The notes under the pieces: model-generated
The model's input: only the letters and a program-made list of their open reading frames with translations
Told to the model about the DNA's origin: nothing
Databases searched by the model: none
Position numbers and translations under genes: made by a program
Shown: positions 40,993 to 49,624 of the stretch, in pieces
How the letters are laid out: every line of letters starts with the position of its first letter
How positions within the stretch are numbered: the first letter of the stretch is position 1
Assembly: GCA_031177985.1 (NCBI GenBank)
Contig: JAPSJW010000001.1
Coordinates: forward strand, 806,001 to 870,000
DNA: 64,000 nucleotides
DNA from: Microbacteriaceae bacterium
Lineage (GTDB): Bacteria > Actinomycetota > Actinomycetes > Actinomycetales > Microbacteriaceae
Direction of reading: 5' to 3'

Positions 40993-42273
40993 TCAGCGGC
41001 CGAGGGCGGCCGAGAGCACCTCGTCGCTGTGCGTCCAGAGCAGCGCGCCGCCCGCATCCGGCACGACCCGTCGGCGCGCGCCGCGGATGCGGGAAGCGAG
41101 TGTCTCGGCCTGGTCGGGGGAGTGGTGCAGGTCGCGGGCGCCGACGAGGATCTCGACATCGCACGGCATCTCGTCGAGCGCCAGCTGCCACGGCGACATC
41201 GCGAGCAGCGTGTCGGCGATGTACCCGGCGCCCGAGTTCGCGAACCCCTCGCGCAGAGCCGCACGGTACTCGGCGAGGAAGGCGGGTGCGCGGAAGGCCG
41301 CGAGATCCTCTTCGTCGCTGCCACCGAGCACCATCGACTCCATCCCCTCGGGGCCGAGCGTCGAGAGGAACGCCGTGACCCCGTCGCGGTCCGCAGCCAC
41401 CTGCTCCACGACCGCACGCTGCTGCTCGGGCAGCTGGTCGAGAACAGGCGGATGCGCGACCTCGTCGGCCGGCGAGGCCAGCACCAGCCGCTCCACGACC
41501 CCGGTCAGCGCGAGCGCGAGGCCGAACGGCGCACCCTGCGAGTTGGCGACCACCGGCATCCGGCCGCCCTGCGACTCGACGAGCTGCCGGAGATCCTCCG
41601 CCGTCGACTGCAGCGTGCGCTCGGCATGCGGTGTGGAGCCGCCCATGCCGGGGCGGTCCGCCGTGACGAGCCTCACCCCTTCGGCCGCGAGCAGGTCCCG
41701 GCCGAACGTCATCGAGCGCCCGCTGCCGGCACCGGCGACGAACAGCACGGGCTGACCGTCGGCGGGTCCGCAGCTCGACCACGCCAGCGTCCTGCCGTCG
41801 GCGAGCCGGAGGTCGCCGCGGCTGACCGGCACGCCCTCCTTGCGCAGGTGGAGCAGCGGGAAGGGTCGCCCATCGGAGTCGACGGGCGAACGTCCGGTCT
41901 GCGTGAAGCCCCGAGCGAGGTAGAAGCGCACCGCCGCCGGGTTCTGCTCGTTGACGTCGAGCTCGAGGACGCCGCACTCGGCGAGGGCCCGATCGAGGAG
42001 CAGGGTGCCCACGCCCCCGCCGTGCTCAGCGGGATCCACGAACACCATCTCGATCCGGCTGCCCGATCTGCCGCTGAAGCCGACGATGCGCCCGTCGGCC
42101 TCCGCCACCGTCACATCGAGCTGGGGCAGGAACTCCGGCGCCATGCGGGCGGCGTATCCGGCGACGTCGTCGGGTGAGAGGAAATCGTGCGTCGCCTCGA
42201 CGGCGGCACGCCAGACGTCGGTCAGCCGAGGGTGATCCGCGGCGGTGGCGGGCCGCAGGCGCAGATCAGGCAT
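40993..42273 (-). CDS. GNAT acetyltransferase fused to alpha/beta hydrolase
   Basis: 426 aa from the ATG at 42273. Residues 1-146 form a GNAT domain (LRLRPATAADHPRLTDVWRAA, IEMVFVDPAEHGGGVGTLLLDRAL, LDVNEQNPAAVRFYLARGF). Residues 150-426 form an alpha/beta hydrolase with nucleophile Ser245 in ANSQGAP, DRPGMGGSTPH before it and a His in WTHSDE near the end. Both parts are in one frame with no stop. The roles are unknown; a resistance or detoxification enzyme is possible. Confidence 0.85.
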   Translation of the reverse strand: MPDLRLRPATAADHPRLTDVWRAAVEATHDFLSPDDVAGYAARMAPEFLPQLDVTVAEADGRIVGFSGRSGSRIEMVFVDPAEHGGGVGTLLLDRALAECGVLELDVNEQNPAAVRFYLARGFTQTGRSPVDSDGRPFPLLHLRKEGVPVSRGDLRLADGRTLAWSSCGPADGQPVLFVAGAGSGRSMTFGRDLLAAEGVRLVTADRPGMGGSTPHAERTLQSTAEDLRQLVESQGGRMPVVANSQGAPFGLALALTGVVERLVLASPADEVAHPPVLDQLPEQQRAVVEQVAADRDGVTAFLSTLGPEGMESMVLGGSDEEDLAAFRAPAFLAEYRAALREGFANSGAGYIADTLLAMSPWQLALDEMPCDVEILVGARDLHHSPDQAETLASRIRGARRRVVPDAGGALLWTHSDEVLSAALGR

Positions 42274-42643
42274 CGGCCGCCTCCAGGGCGGGGATCTCGT
42301 CGAGGGAGGTGTACACCGGGATGCCTCGTTCACGGGCGATCGCCACATCGAGGTCGGCGCCAGTCGAATCTCCCGGCAGCCTGAGCACCGCATCGCAGTG
42401 CTGCAGCAGGCGGTGAGCGGTGGGGTAGAGCACCTGCTCCGCCAGCGGATCCGCGATGCCGTCGGCGCCCGCGCTCGACAGCACGGGCAGCGCCACCCAC
42501 TCGCCGATCATGGGCACGTGCCCTTTTTGGAAGATCGGCCAGGCCGCCTCCTCCAGCCGCTTGAGGTTGCGGTCGAGCAGCGCGGGGTCGTCGCCCGTTC
42601 CGGAGCGGTAGGGGCCGGCGATGAGGATGAGCTGAGGTTTCAC
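42266..42643 (-). CDS. DUF4406/nucleoside deoxyribosyltransferase-like protein
   Basis: 125 aa from GTG 42643. LILIAGPYRSG at the N terminus, NLKRLEEAAWPIFQKGHVPMIGEW and LQHCDAVLRLPGDSTGADLDVAIARERGIPVY follow the Rossmann-like plan of small nucleoside 2-deoxyribosyltransferase-type proteins (DUF4406). It overlaps the start of the GNAT-hydrolase gene by 8 bp and is probably cotranscribed. It is divergent from the DeoR gene. Confidence 0.7.
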   Translation of the reverse strand: MKPQLILIAGPYRSGTGDDPALLDRNLKRLEEAAWPIFQKGHVPMIGEWVALPVLSSAGADGIADPLAEQVLYPTAHRLLQHCDAVLRLPGDSTGADLDVAIARERGIPVYTSLDEIPALEAADA

Positions 42644-42691
42644 GATCGACGATGCTACTGTGCAAGAACGCGCAGAAACAAGGAGGACCGT

Positions 42692-43441
42692 GTGCTGAGT
42701 GCGCAACGCCGCGACATCCTGCTCGACAGGCTGCGCCGCGACGGAAGGCTCGTCGCCCGCGAGGTGGCCGCCGAGCTCGGCGTCCCCGAGGACATGGTCC
42801 GCCGGGACCTGCGCGAGCTCGCCGCCGCGGGCCTCGTGCAGCGGGTCTACGGCGGTGCTCTCCCGGTGTCGACCGCGACAGCGGACTATGCGGCGCGCCG
42901 CTCGGTCGCCACCGAGAGCAAGCGGCGGGTGGCGGCGCGCGCGGCGGAGCTCATCACCCCTGGCTGCGTCGCGATCCTCGACGGCGGCACGACCGCGCTC
43001 GCCGTGGTGGAGGCGCTCCCGCGAGACCTGCGGGCGACGATCGTCACCCATGCGCCGACCGTCGCCGTGGCGCTCGCCGAGCTGTCCGAGGTCACGATCG
43101 AGCTGATCGGCGGCAGGGTGTTCCGGCACTCGCTGGTGGCCACGGGGGCTGCCGCGCTCGAAGCCGTCGGGCGGATCCACGCGGACCTGTTCCTGCTCGG
43201 CGTCACGGGTATCCAGGCGGAGGCGGGGCTCACCACCGGCGACCGCGAGGAGGCGGCGATGAAACGGGCGCTCGCTGCGCACGCCGGCGACACGTTCGTG
43301 CTCGGAAGCGAGGAGAAGATCGGCGCCGCCTCGGCCTTCGAGGTGCTCCCGCTCCGCGCGGTCAGCGGCGTCATCACCGACGCGACGGGCGCTGCTCGCG
43401 ACTCGCTCGCCGAGGTGGGCATCCAGCTCCTCGGGGCCTGA
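42692..43441 (+). CDS. DeoR-family transcriptional regulator
   Basis: 249 aa from GTG 42692, with AGGAGG 5 nt upstream. A DeoR helix-turn-helix (QRRDILLDRLRRDGRLVAREVAAELGVPEDMVRRDL, residues about 5-42 in shorter blocks) and a DeoRC sensor domain with LDGGTTALAVVEAL and GLTTGDREEAAMKRAL. The family senses phosphorylated sugars. It lies just upstream of the sugar ABC operon at 43598 but is separated from it by LacI-type operators, so it may or may not control it. Confidence 0.88.
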   Translation: MLSAQRRDILLDRLRRDGRLVAREVAAELGVPEDMVRRDLRELAAAGLVQRVYGGALPVSTATADYAARRSVATESKRRVAARAAELITPGCVAILDGGTTALAVVEALPRDLRATIVTHAPTVAVALAELSEVTIELIGGRVFRHSLVATGAAALEAVGRIHADLFLLGVTGIQAEAGLTTGDREEAAMKRALAAHAGDTFVLGSEEKIGAASAFEVLPLRAVSGVITDATGAARDSLAEVGIQLLGA

Positions 43442-43517
43442 CCGGCTTCTTTTCCGATCTGCTGCGGGGCGAGCGGCGCCGCTCCATGAGCATCGGCTGC
43501 GCGCTCGCCACCTGCGC

Positions 43518-43575
43518 TTGCAATGCGCTTCGGAGGATGGCATAGTGACTGAAACGTTTTACCTAAAACGTTACA
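43518..43575 (+). promoter_or_regulatory. Promoter with two facing LacI-type operators
   Basis: TTGCAA (43518-43523), 17-bp spacer and CATAGT (43541-43546) form a promoter. Right at and after its start lie TGAAACGTTTTA (43550-43561) and TAAAACGTTACA (43564-43575), each with a central AACGTT and arranged as an inverted pair. The operon encodes its own LacI regulator at 49617, the likely ligand. The rest of the 156-bp gap holds a GAGCGGCGCCGCTC palindrome at 43471-43484. Confidence 0.7.
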
Positions 43576-43597
43576 GAACTCGACGACGAGGACGGAC

Positions 43598-44416
43598 ATG
43601 GGCAACGGAGCCGGAACCGACGATCACGACCTGGTGCTGCGGGCCGACAACATCACGCGCCGTTACGGCGCCGTCGTGGCTCTCGCCGACGCGTCGCTCT
43701 CGCTGCGCCGCGGCGAGGTCATGGGCCTCGTGGGCGACAACGGAGCGGGCAAGTCGACCCTGCTGAAGGTGCTCTCGGGTGCGGTCATCCCCGACTCCGG
43801 CTCGATCGTCGTCGACGGATCCCCAGTGTCGTTCAAGCGCCCGTCCGACGCCATGAACGCCGGGATCGAGACCGTCTATCAGGACCTCGCGCTCGTGGAC
43901 ACGATGTCCGCCGTGCAGAACGTGTACCTCGGGCGCGAGGAGCTGTCGCGCAACCCGCTGCTCAAGGCGCTGAACGTCGTCGACGACCGCGGCATGCGCA
44001 AGCAGGCCCGCGACACTCTCGCCGAGCTCAAGGTCGGCATCCAGACGGTCAACGTGTCCGTGAAAGGCATGTCGGGCGGGCAGCGCCAGTGCCTCGCCAT
44101 CGCGAGGGCGCTGATCTGGGGTCGGCGCATCGTCATCCTCGACGAGCCCACGGCCGCGCTCGGCGTGCGCGAGTCGCAGCAGGTGCTCGAGCTGATCGGG
44201 CGCCTCCGCGACCACGGCGTGAGCGTCATCCTCGTCAGCCACAACATGCAGCAGCTCGTGCAGGTGGCCGACCGCGTCACCGTCATGCGTCTCGGCCGCT
44301 CCATCGCCGTGCGCGACGTCAAGGATGTGACCCCCGAACAGATCGTCGGCCTCATCACCGGCGCACTTCCCGCGGACGCACAGGCGCCCGAGGACACCGC
44401 GACCGTCATCTCCTGA
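43598..44416 (+). CDS. Sugar ABC transporter ATP-binding protein, single domain (FrcA-like)
   Basis: 272 aa with one ATPase domain: Walker A GDNGAGKST (46-54), signature MSGGQRQ, Walker B IVILDEPTAAL. CUT2 importers usually have a double-domain ATPase of about 500 aa; the single-domain form resembles FrcA of the fructose system and must work as a homodimer. It heads the operon with the binding protein and two permeases. Confidence 0.9.
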   Translation: MGNGAGTDDHDLVLRADNITRRYGAVVALADASLSLRRGEVMGLVGDNGAGKSTLLKVLSGAVIPDSGSIVVDGSPVSFKRPSDAMNAGIETVYQDLALVDTMSAVQNVYLGREELSRNPLLKALNVVDDRGMRKQARDTLAELKVGIQTVNVSVKGMSGGQRQCLAIARALIWGRRIVILDEPTAALGVRESQQVLELIGRLRDHGVSVILVSHNMQQLVQVADRVTVMRLGRSIAVRDVKDVTPEQIVGLITGALPADAQAPEDTATVIS

Positions 44417-44454
44417 CGGCGCACCGAGAGAAAACACAGTAGGGAGACACTGCG

Positions 44455-45543
44455 ATGAAGCATGTTCCGCACCGGCCGTTCACTCTGGCGGCCGCCGCCC
44501 TCACGGCGGCAGCACTGGGCCTCACCGGCTGTTCGAGCGAGGGCTCGGGCGGCGGCGGTGGCGGCGAGGACGACGGCACCTTCACCCTCGGCTTCGCCGT
44601 GGGCGGCCAGCCCGACGCCGACTGGCAGGACCTGCAGGGCGATGTCGCTCAGGCGCTCGCCGAGCAGCGGGGGTGGGACTTCGTCGAGCTGAGCAACGAC
44701 AACAGCGAGGCGACCGCCACGACCAACGCCGACTTGTTCATCCAGGAGGGCGTGGACCTCGTCATGATGTTCAACGGCCAGCCGTCGGCCAACCCGGTCA
44801 TCGCCAAGAAGTACGAGGACGCCGGCATCCCGGTCATCACCTTCGACATCGCCCAAGAGGGCTGGTACTTCGTCGGCGTGGACAACGCCGCGGCCGGCAC
44901 CGCGGGCGGCACCGCGCTCGGCGAGGTCGCCAAGGCCGAGTGGGACTGCGAGGTCGACCTGGTGATCTCCGCCGAGGGCACCTCGGCCGGCCAGATCAAC
45001 GAGTGGCGCACGGGCAATGCCCGCGAGGCCGTCGCCGAGGTCTGCCCCGACATCCCGGAGGACGCCTACGTCTCCTACGAGGCGGACGGCAACCTCACCA
45101 CGTCGCTGCAGAACGCGCCCGGCGTGTTCGCCGCCAACCCCGACGCGGAGAACATCCTCGTCGTGGGCATCAACGACCAGGCGGTCGTCGGCGCCCTGCA
45201 GGCTGCGACTCAGCTCGGCCGTGACGACAACATCATGGGCTGGGGCCAGGACGGCGGCCTCATCACGGGCGACAACGTCGACCCGAACCTCGCCGGAAGC
45301 GTCATGTACTTCCTCGAGGGCTACCCGGCCTTCGCCTTCGAGATCGCGGATGCCATCGCCGCGGGCGACGTGCCCGAGGTCAAGGACACCGGCGACGACG
45401 CAGCCGTGAGCGTGAAGCCGTGCCCGGTGAGCCAGGAGGAGGCCGCCGAGGTGCCTAGCATCGACGAGCGCGTCGCGGCCCTCGCCGACGCCGAGCAGGG
45501 CACCACTGCCTACGACCTGTTCTGCCCCGCAGCAGCGGGCTGA
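44455..45543 (+). CDS. Sugar ABC transporter substrate-binding lipoprotein
   Basis: 362 aa. Lipobox LTGC (Cys26), Gly/Glu linker, then a type I periplasmic-binding fold (LGFAVGGQPDADWQDLQGDV, VDLVMMFNGQPSANPVIAKKYEDAGIPVITFD). It contains several Cys residues in the mature part, unusual for the family. It presents an unidentified monosaccharide to the permeases at 45574 and 46581. AGGGAGA precedes the ATG. Confidence 0.9.
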   Translation: MKHVPHRPFTLAAAALTAAALGLTGCSSEGSGGGGGGEDDGTFTLGFAVGGQPDADWQDLQGDVAQALAEQRGWDFVELSNDNSEATATTNADLFIQEGVDLVMMFNGQPSANPVIAKKYEDAGIPVITFDIAQEGWYFVGVDNAAAGTAGGTALGEVAKAEWDCEVDLVISAEGTSAGQINEWRTGNAREAVAEVCPDIPEDAYVSYEADGNLTTSLQNAPGVFAANPDAENILVVGINDQAVVGALQAATQLGRDDNIMGWGQDGGLITGDNVDPNLAGSVMYFLEGYPAFAFEIADAIAAGDVPEVKDTGDDAAVSVKPCPVSQEEAAEVPSIDERVAALADAEQGTTAYDLFCPAAAG

Positions 45544-45573
45544 ACCGACCCACGGATCGGCTGACGACACATC

Positions 45574-46584
45574 ATGACCGCACCTGTCACCGCGGCCGAT
45601 CCGGCCCCCTCGCGTCCGCGCCGGCGACCGCCGCGCGCGGACGCGAGGTCCTCGGCCGGACTCCGCGACGCTCTCACGATCGCGGCAGTCTGGCTGCTGC
45701 TCGGCACCGTCACGGCGCTCGTGCGCCCCGACTTCCTCTCGACGCAGACCCTGCTCGCCGTCACCTTCACCATGGCAGTCGCCGGTGTGCTGGCGGTGAG
45801 CCAGGGACTCGTCGTCATCAGCGGCGGACTGCTCGACCTGAGCCTTCCCGTCGCCCTCATCCTGAGCGCCTGGGTGACGGTCTCGCTCCTCGGCGCCGGT
45901 CTTCCGACGATCGTCGCCGTGCTCGCCGGCCCCCTGACGGGCGCGGCCTGGGGCCTGCTCAACGGGCTGATCATCGTCTACGGCAAGCTCAACCCGATCA
46001 TCGTGACCCTGGCGACCGGCTTCGGCGGCCTCGCCATCATGCTCGTGCTCTTCAAGTCGGCTCAGATCCCCTCCGGATCCGAGCTGCGGGCCTTCGGTCT
46101 CGGCCGCACGCTCGGCCTGCCGAACGTGTTCTGGCCGATGGTCATCCTCATCGTGCTCACCGGCCTGGCCGTCGCCTACACCCGCTGGGGCCGACGGATG
46201 GTGGCGGTCGGCGGCAACGCGGTTGCGGCGAAGGCGCGGGGGCTGTCCCTTCCGCGCACCCGTCTCGCCGTCTTCGGTGGCGCCGGCGCCATCGCGGGCT
46301 TCGCCGGAGTGCTGTTCTGCTCGGTCAACCCGAGCTTCACCCCGAACGCGGGCGCGGGCTTCCAGCTGATCGTCATCGCCGCCGTCATCCTCGCGGGCAT
46401 CAGTCTCTCGGGAGGCAAGGGCAACTTCCTCGTGCTGCTGCTGAGTGTCGGCTTCCTGTCGACGATCCCGGTCTCGATCGCCTTCTTCGGCCTGCCGCCC
46501 GCATGGTCGCTCGTCTTCCAGGGCGGCCTCCTCATCCTCGCCGTCGGCATCGACGGCTACCGCATGCGAAGGAGCGCGCGATGA
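45574..46584 (+). CDS. Sugar ABC transporter permease (CUT2)
   Basis: 336 aa, BPD_transp_2 type with about nine membrane spans. The N-terminal 30 residues are Pro/Arg-rich and cytosolic. In the usual GGIDLSVG position it has SGGLLDLSLPVAL, a slightly divergent form, and SGGKGNFLVLLLSV near the end. Its stop overlaps the next ATG. Confidence 0.9.
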   Translation: MTAPVTAADPAPSRPRRRPPRADARSSAGLRDALTIAAVWLLLGTVTALVRPDFLSTQTLLAVTFTMAVAGVLAVSQGLVVISGGLLDLSLPVALILSAWVTVSLLGAGLPTIVAVLAGPLTGAAWGLLNGLIIVYGKLNPIIVTLATGFGGLAIMLVLFKSAQIPSGSELRAFGLGRTLGLPNVFWPMVILIVLTGLAVAYTRWGRRMVAVGGNAVAAKARGLSLPRTRLAVFGGAGAIAGFAGVLFCSVNPSFTPNAGAGFQLIVIAAVILAGISLSGGKGNFLVLLLSVGFLSTIPVSIAFFGLPPAWSLVFQGGLLILAVGIDGYRMRRSAR

Positions 46585-47570
46585 CCGTCGACATCGACGC
46601 CGGGCGGGTGCCGCTCACCAGACGTCTGCTCGCCAACCTCAACGGTCCGGTCGGGAGCATCGCCCTGACCCTCGCCGTGACCCTGATCATCGGCGCGGTC
46701 TGGGTGGGTCCCCGCTACTTCTCGGCCTCCAACATCGAGATCGTCGGCACGAGCATCGCGATCCCGCTCATCGTCGGCGTGCTCGCGTCGTTCGCCCTGC
46801 TCGCCGGAGTCGTCGACCTGTCGATCGGGTCGATGGTCGGCTTCGGCGCGGTCGCGTTCAACCAGCTGGTCGGTGCAGGCATGGACCCATGGCAGGCCGC
46901 GGGTCTCACCCTTCTCACCGGAGTCGCGGTCGGCGCGGTGAACGCCTATGTCATCGTCGGGCTCGGCGCAGAGCCGCTCGCCGTGACCCTCGGCATGCTC
47001 ACGCTGCTGCGGGGGCTCTGCCAGGCGATCGTCATCGAAGCGCCGCCGACGACGCTCGTCGAGCCGCTCTACGACCTGACGCAGGGCTCCATCGGCTCGT
47101 TCCCCACCCTGCTGCTCATCGCGATCGGCCTCACCCTCGTCGCTGCGGGCTTCGTCGGCAAGACGCGGATGGGACGGGCGATCCGGGCCGTCGGCGGCGA
47201 CGCGCGCGCCGCCGGTCGGGTCGGTATCCCGGTCGCCCGGGTGCGGGTCATCGCCCTCATCGTGAGCGCGGTCGGCGCGGCGCTCGGCGGCATCCTCTAC
47301 GTGGGCCAGCTCGCGTCGGCGTCGAACATCCTCGGCACCGGACTCGAGTTCCAGATCTACGCCGCCCTGATGATCGGCGGCTACTCCATCACCCGCGGTG
47401 GCGTCGGGAATCCGATCGGAGCACTGCTCGGCCTCCTGGTCGTCGGCGCGATTACGAACATCCTGAACGTGCAGTTCATCGATCCCGACTACCTCGACAT
47501 CATCGTGGCGCTCATCCTGCTGGGTGCGGTGCTGCTCGACCGCATCCGCGGAGGGGACAGCTTCGAATGA
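46581..47570 (+). CDS. Sugar ABC transporter permease (CUT2)
   Basis: 329 aa, multi-spanning, with AGVVDLSIGSMVG (family motif) and GGYSITRGGVGNPIGALLG. It forms the channel with the preceding permease. ATGA overlaps with the preceding permease and the following aldo/keto reductase show tight coupling of transport and metabolism. Confidence 0.9.
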   Translation: MTVDIDAGRVPLTRRLLANLNGPVGSIALTLAVTLIIGAVWVGPRYFSASNIEIVGTSIAIPLIVGVLASFALLAGVVDLSIGSMVGFGAVAFNQLVGAGMDPWQAAGLTLLTGVAVGAVNAYVIVGLGAEPLAVTLGMLTLLRGLCQAIVIEAPPTTLVEPLYDLTQGSIGSFPTLLLIAIGLTLVAAGFVGKTRMGRAIRAVGGDARAAGRVGIPVARVRVIALIVSAVGAALGGILYVGQLASASNILGTGLEFQIYAALMIGGYSITRGGVGNPIGALLGLLVVGAITNILNVQFIDPDYLDIIVALILLGAVLLDRIRGGDSFE

Positions 47571-48517
47571 CGAACCCGCTTCTCACGACCCTGGGCCGCA
47601 CCGGGCTGGAGGTGTCGCGCATCTGCGTGGGCACCGCCGCCTGGGGCGTCACCTCGGAGGTGCACGGCCTCACGGTGCCCGTCGAGGACGCCGTGGCCAC
47701 GGCGCTGCGCGCCTTCGAGGGGCCGCTGACGATGCTCGACACGTCGAACAACTACGGCGACGGCGAGGCGGAACGCAGGGTGGGCCTCGCGGTGGAGCGG
47801 GCAGGTGGCCTGCCGGAAGGCTTCGTGCTGCAGACCAAGCTCGACCGCGACCCGGCGACCGACTCCTTCGATGCCGACCGGATGCGGCGTTCCCTCGACG
47901 AGAGCCTGGAGCGCCTCCACGTCGACCGCGTGCCGGTGCTGTACCTGCACGACCCGGAGCACATCGGCTTCGAGGCCTCGATGGAGCCGGGTGGCCCCGT
48001 CGAGCAACTGCTGCGGATGCGGGACGAGGGCTACGCCCAGTACGTGGGCATCTCGGGCGGGCCGTCGAAGATGCTGCGGCAGTTCGTGGAGACGGACCTC
48101 TTCGACGTGCTCATCACCCACAATCGCTACACGCTGGTCGACCGCACGGCGGATCACCTGCTGACCGCCGCGGCCGACCGTGGCGTCGGCGTCATCAACG
48201 CGGCCGTGTACGGAGGGGGCATCCTCTCCAGCTGGCCGCGGACGAGCGACCGGTACCACTACGCCCCCGCGTCGCCCTCGGTGCTGGCGGCCGTCGACGC
48301 CATCGGATCGGCCTGCGAGCAGGCCGATGTGCCGCTCATCGCGGCGGCGCTGCAGTTCTCGCTGCGCGACCCGCGCATCCACTCCACGATCTGCGGCATG
48401 GTGCATCCTGATCAGATCGACGACACACTGCGCCTCGCCGCCATCCCGATCCCCGACGATCTCTGGGCGACCATCGACCGCCTCGCTCCTCCGCGGAGCG
48501 ACTGGGCCGATGACTGA
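47567..48517 (+). CDS. Aldo/keto reductase (D-threo-aldose/L-fucose dehydrogenase-like)
   Basis: 316 aa. AKR tetrad candidates: Asp and Tyr in LDTSNNYGDGEAE, Lys in LQTKLDRD and His in LYLHDPEHIGFE. The motifs LGRTGLEVSRICVGTAAWG, NNYGDGEAER and NAAVYGGGIL resemble D-threo-aldose 1-dehydrogenases, which oxidise L-fucose, L-galactose or D-arabinose to lactones. This suggests the upstream ABC system imports such a sugar. Confidence 0.85.
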   Translation: MTNPLLTTLGRTGLEVSRICVGTAAWGVTSEVHGLTVPVEDAVATALRAFEGPLTMLDTSNNYGDGEAERRVGLAVERAGGLPEGFVLQTKLDRDPATDSFDADRMRRSLDESLERLHVDRVPVLYLHDPEHIGFEASMEPGGPVEQLLRMRDEGYAQYVGISGGPSKMLRQFVETDLFDVLITHNRYTLVDRTADHLLTAAADRGVGVINAAVYGGGILSSWPRTSDRYHYAPASPSVLAAVDAIGSACEQADVPLIAAALQFSLRDPRIHSTICGMVHPDQIDDTLRLAAIPIPDDLWATIDRLAPPRSDWADD

Positions 48518-49166
48518 CGCGCGGATCCTCGTCCTGCGGGGGGAGGGTCAGCACGCGGACCCGTGGCACGGTCTCGAGGCGACCAGCCGCACCCTCGGCG
48601 AGGTGCTCGACGCGCCCGTGGCGGGCACGAGCGACCCGGACCTTCCCGGCCGACTCGAGGACGTCGACCTGCTCGTCGTCAACGCGAGCGGCGACCTCGC
48701 CCTGCCGGAGCCCGAGTCCACCGACCTGGTCGACGCCATCCACCGGCGGTGGACTGCCGGCATGGCGGTGCTCGGCATCCACTCGAGCACCCTGGCCTTC
48801 CGCGACGACCCTCGCTGGCGGCAGATCCTCGGCGGCCGTTGGGAGCCGGGCGTCACCTTCCATCCGCAGATCGGCTCCGCGCTCGTGCAGCGCACGGATG
48901 CTCAGCCGCAGCTCCTCGACGCCGACTTCCTGCTCTACGACGAGCGCTACACGAGCCTCGACCTCGACGACGGCGTCGTGCTCGCCGAGCACACCGAGGA
49001 CGGCATCCGGCATCCGCTGATCTGGGCGCGGCCCTCGAGCGACGGCGCCGGCGCCGTGATCTACAGCGCGCTCGGGCACGGCGAGGAGTCGTACGACAGT
49101 CCCGAGCACCGCGAGCTGCTGAAACGTTGCGCGGCCTGGCTGCGCGGCTCCGGAGCGCACTCGTGA
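48510..49166 (+). CDS. ThuA-like (trehalose-utilisation/glutamine-amidotransferase-like) protein
   Basis: 218 aa. The Rossmann-like order ILVLRGEGQHADPWHGLEATSRTLGE, VDLLVVNASG, AVLGIHSSTLAFRDDPRWRQILGGRW and AVIYSALGHGEESYD follows ThuA proteins, which occur in sugar operons and have a class I amidotransferase-like fold; no Cys nucleophile is visible. The function is unclear, possibly sugar isomerisation or oxidation. It overlaps the aldo/keto reductase by 8 bp. Confidence 0.8.
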   Translation: MTDARILVLRGEGQHADPWHGLEATSRTLGEVLDAPVAGTSDPDLPGRLEDVDLLVVNASGDLALPEPESTDLVDAIHRRWTAGMAVLGIHSSTLAFRDDPRWRQILGGRWEPGVTFHPQIGSALVQRTDAQPQLLDADFLLYDERYTSLDLDDGVVLAEHTEDGIRHPLIWARPSSDGAGAVIYSALGHGEESYDSPEHRELLKRCAAWLRGSGAHS

Positions 49167-49624
49167 TCGCGGCCGGCCCCTGGTTCCACGTGCAGCCGAT
49201 CGACTACGAGCTGCTGAGCGTCTCCCGGGACGGCCAGGCGGCGATCGGCGACTTCCGCGACGCCCACCTGAGCGAACACGGCCCCTGGCGCATCGTGGCG
49301 GGCTACCTCGCGCTGGTTCAGCGGGATGAGGACGCGCCGGTCGAGATCGTCAGCCACGGGCGCCCGGTCGCCACCCTGGAACGCGGCGCGCCGCCGGTGC
49401 TGCGCTTCGCGCATCCGGTGACCGTCGAGGACGGTCTCGCCTTCAGCGCCGGTGCCGGCATCGCCGTCGTGGCGACGGGGCTTCGCGCGACATCGCCCAC
49501 CGAGGTGTCCGTCGAGGGCGAGAACTGGAACTTCACCGTCGTGCACGGTCCGGCGGAGGTGAAGGTGCGCAATCGCATCGCCCTGCTCGAGAGCCTCCGG
49601 GGAGTCGGCGGGCGACGTGGCTGA
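49163..49624 (+). CDS. Uncharacterised beta-rich protein in sugar operon
   Basis: 153 aa, no recognised domain. Alternating strands (WFHVQPIDYELLSVSRDGQAAIGDF, IVAGYLALVQRD, VTVEDGLAFSAGAGIAVVATGLRATS, VSVEGENWNFTVVHG) suggest a beta-sandwich or small cupin-like fold. It is coupled by GTGA to the ThuA-like gene and by 8 bp to the LacI gene. Codon use is like its neighbours. Function unknown. Confidence 0.75.
   Translation: MIAAGPWFHVQPIDYELLSVSRDGQAAIGDFRDAHLSEHGPWRIVAGYLALVQRDEDAPVEIVSHGRPVATLERGAPPVLRFAHPVTVEDGLAFSAGAGIAVVATGLRATSPTEVSVEGENWNFTVVHGPAEVKVRNRIALLESLRGVGGRRG

Noticed and set aside
43471-43484. GAGCGGCGCCGCTC palindrome as an operator
   Set aside because: It is GC-only, lies between the DeoR stop and the next promoter and is more likely part of a terminator or chance in this composition.
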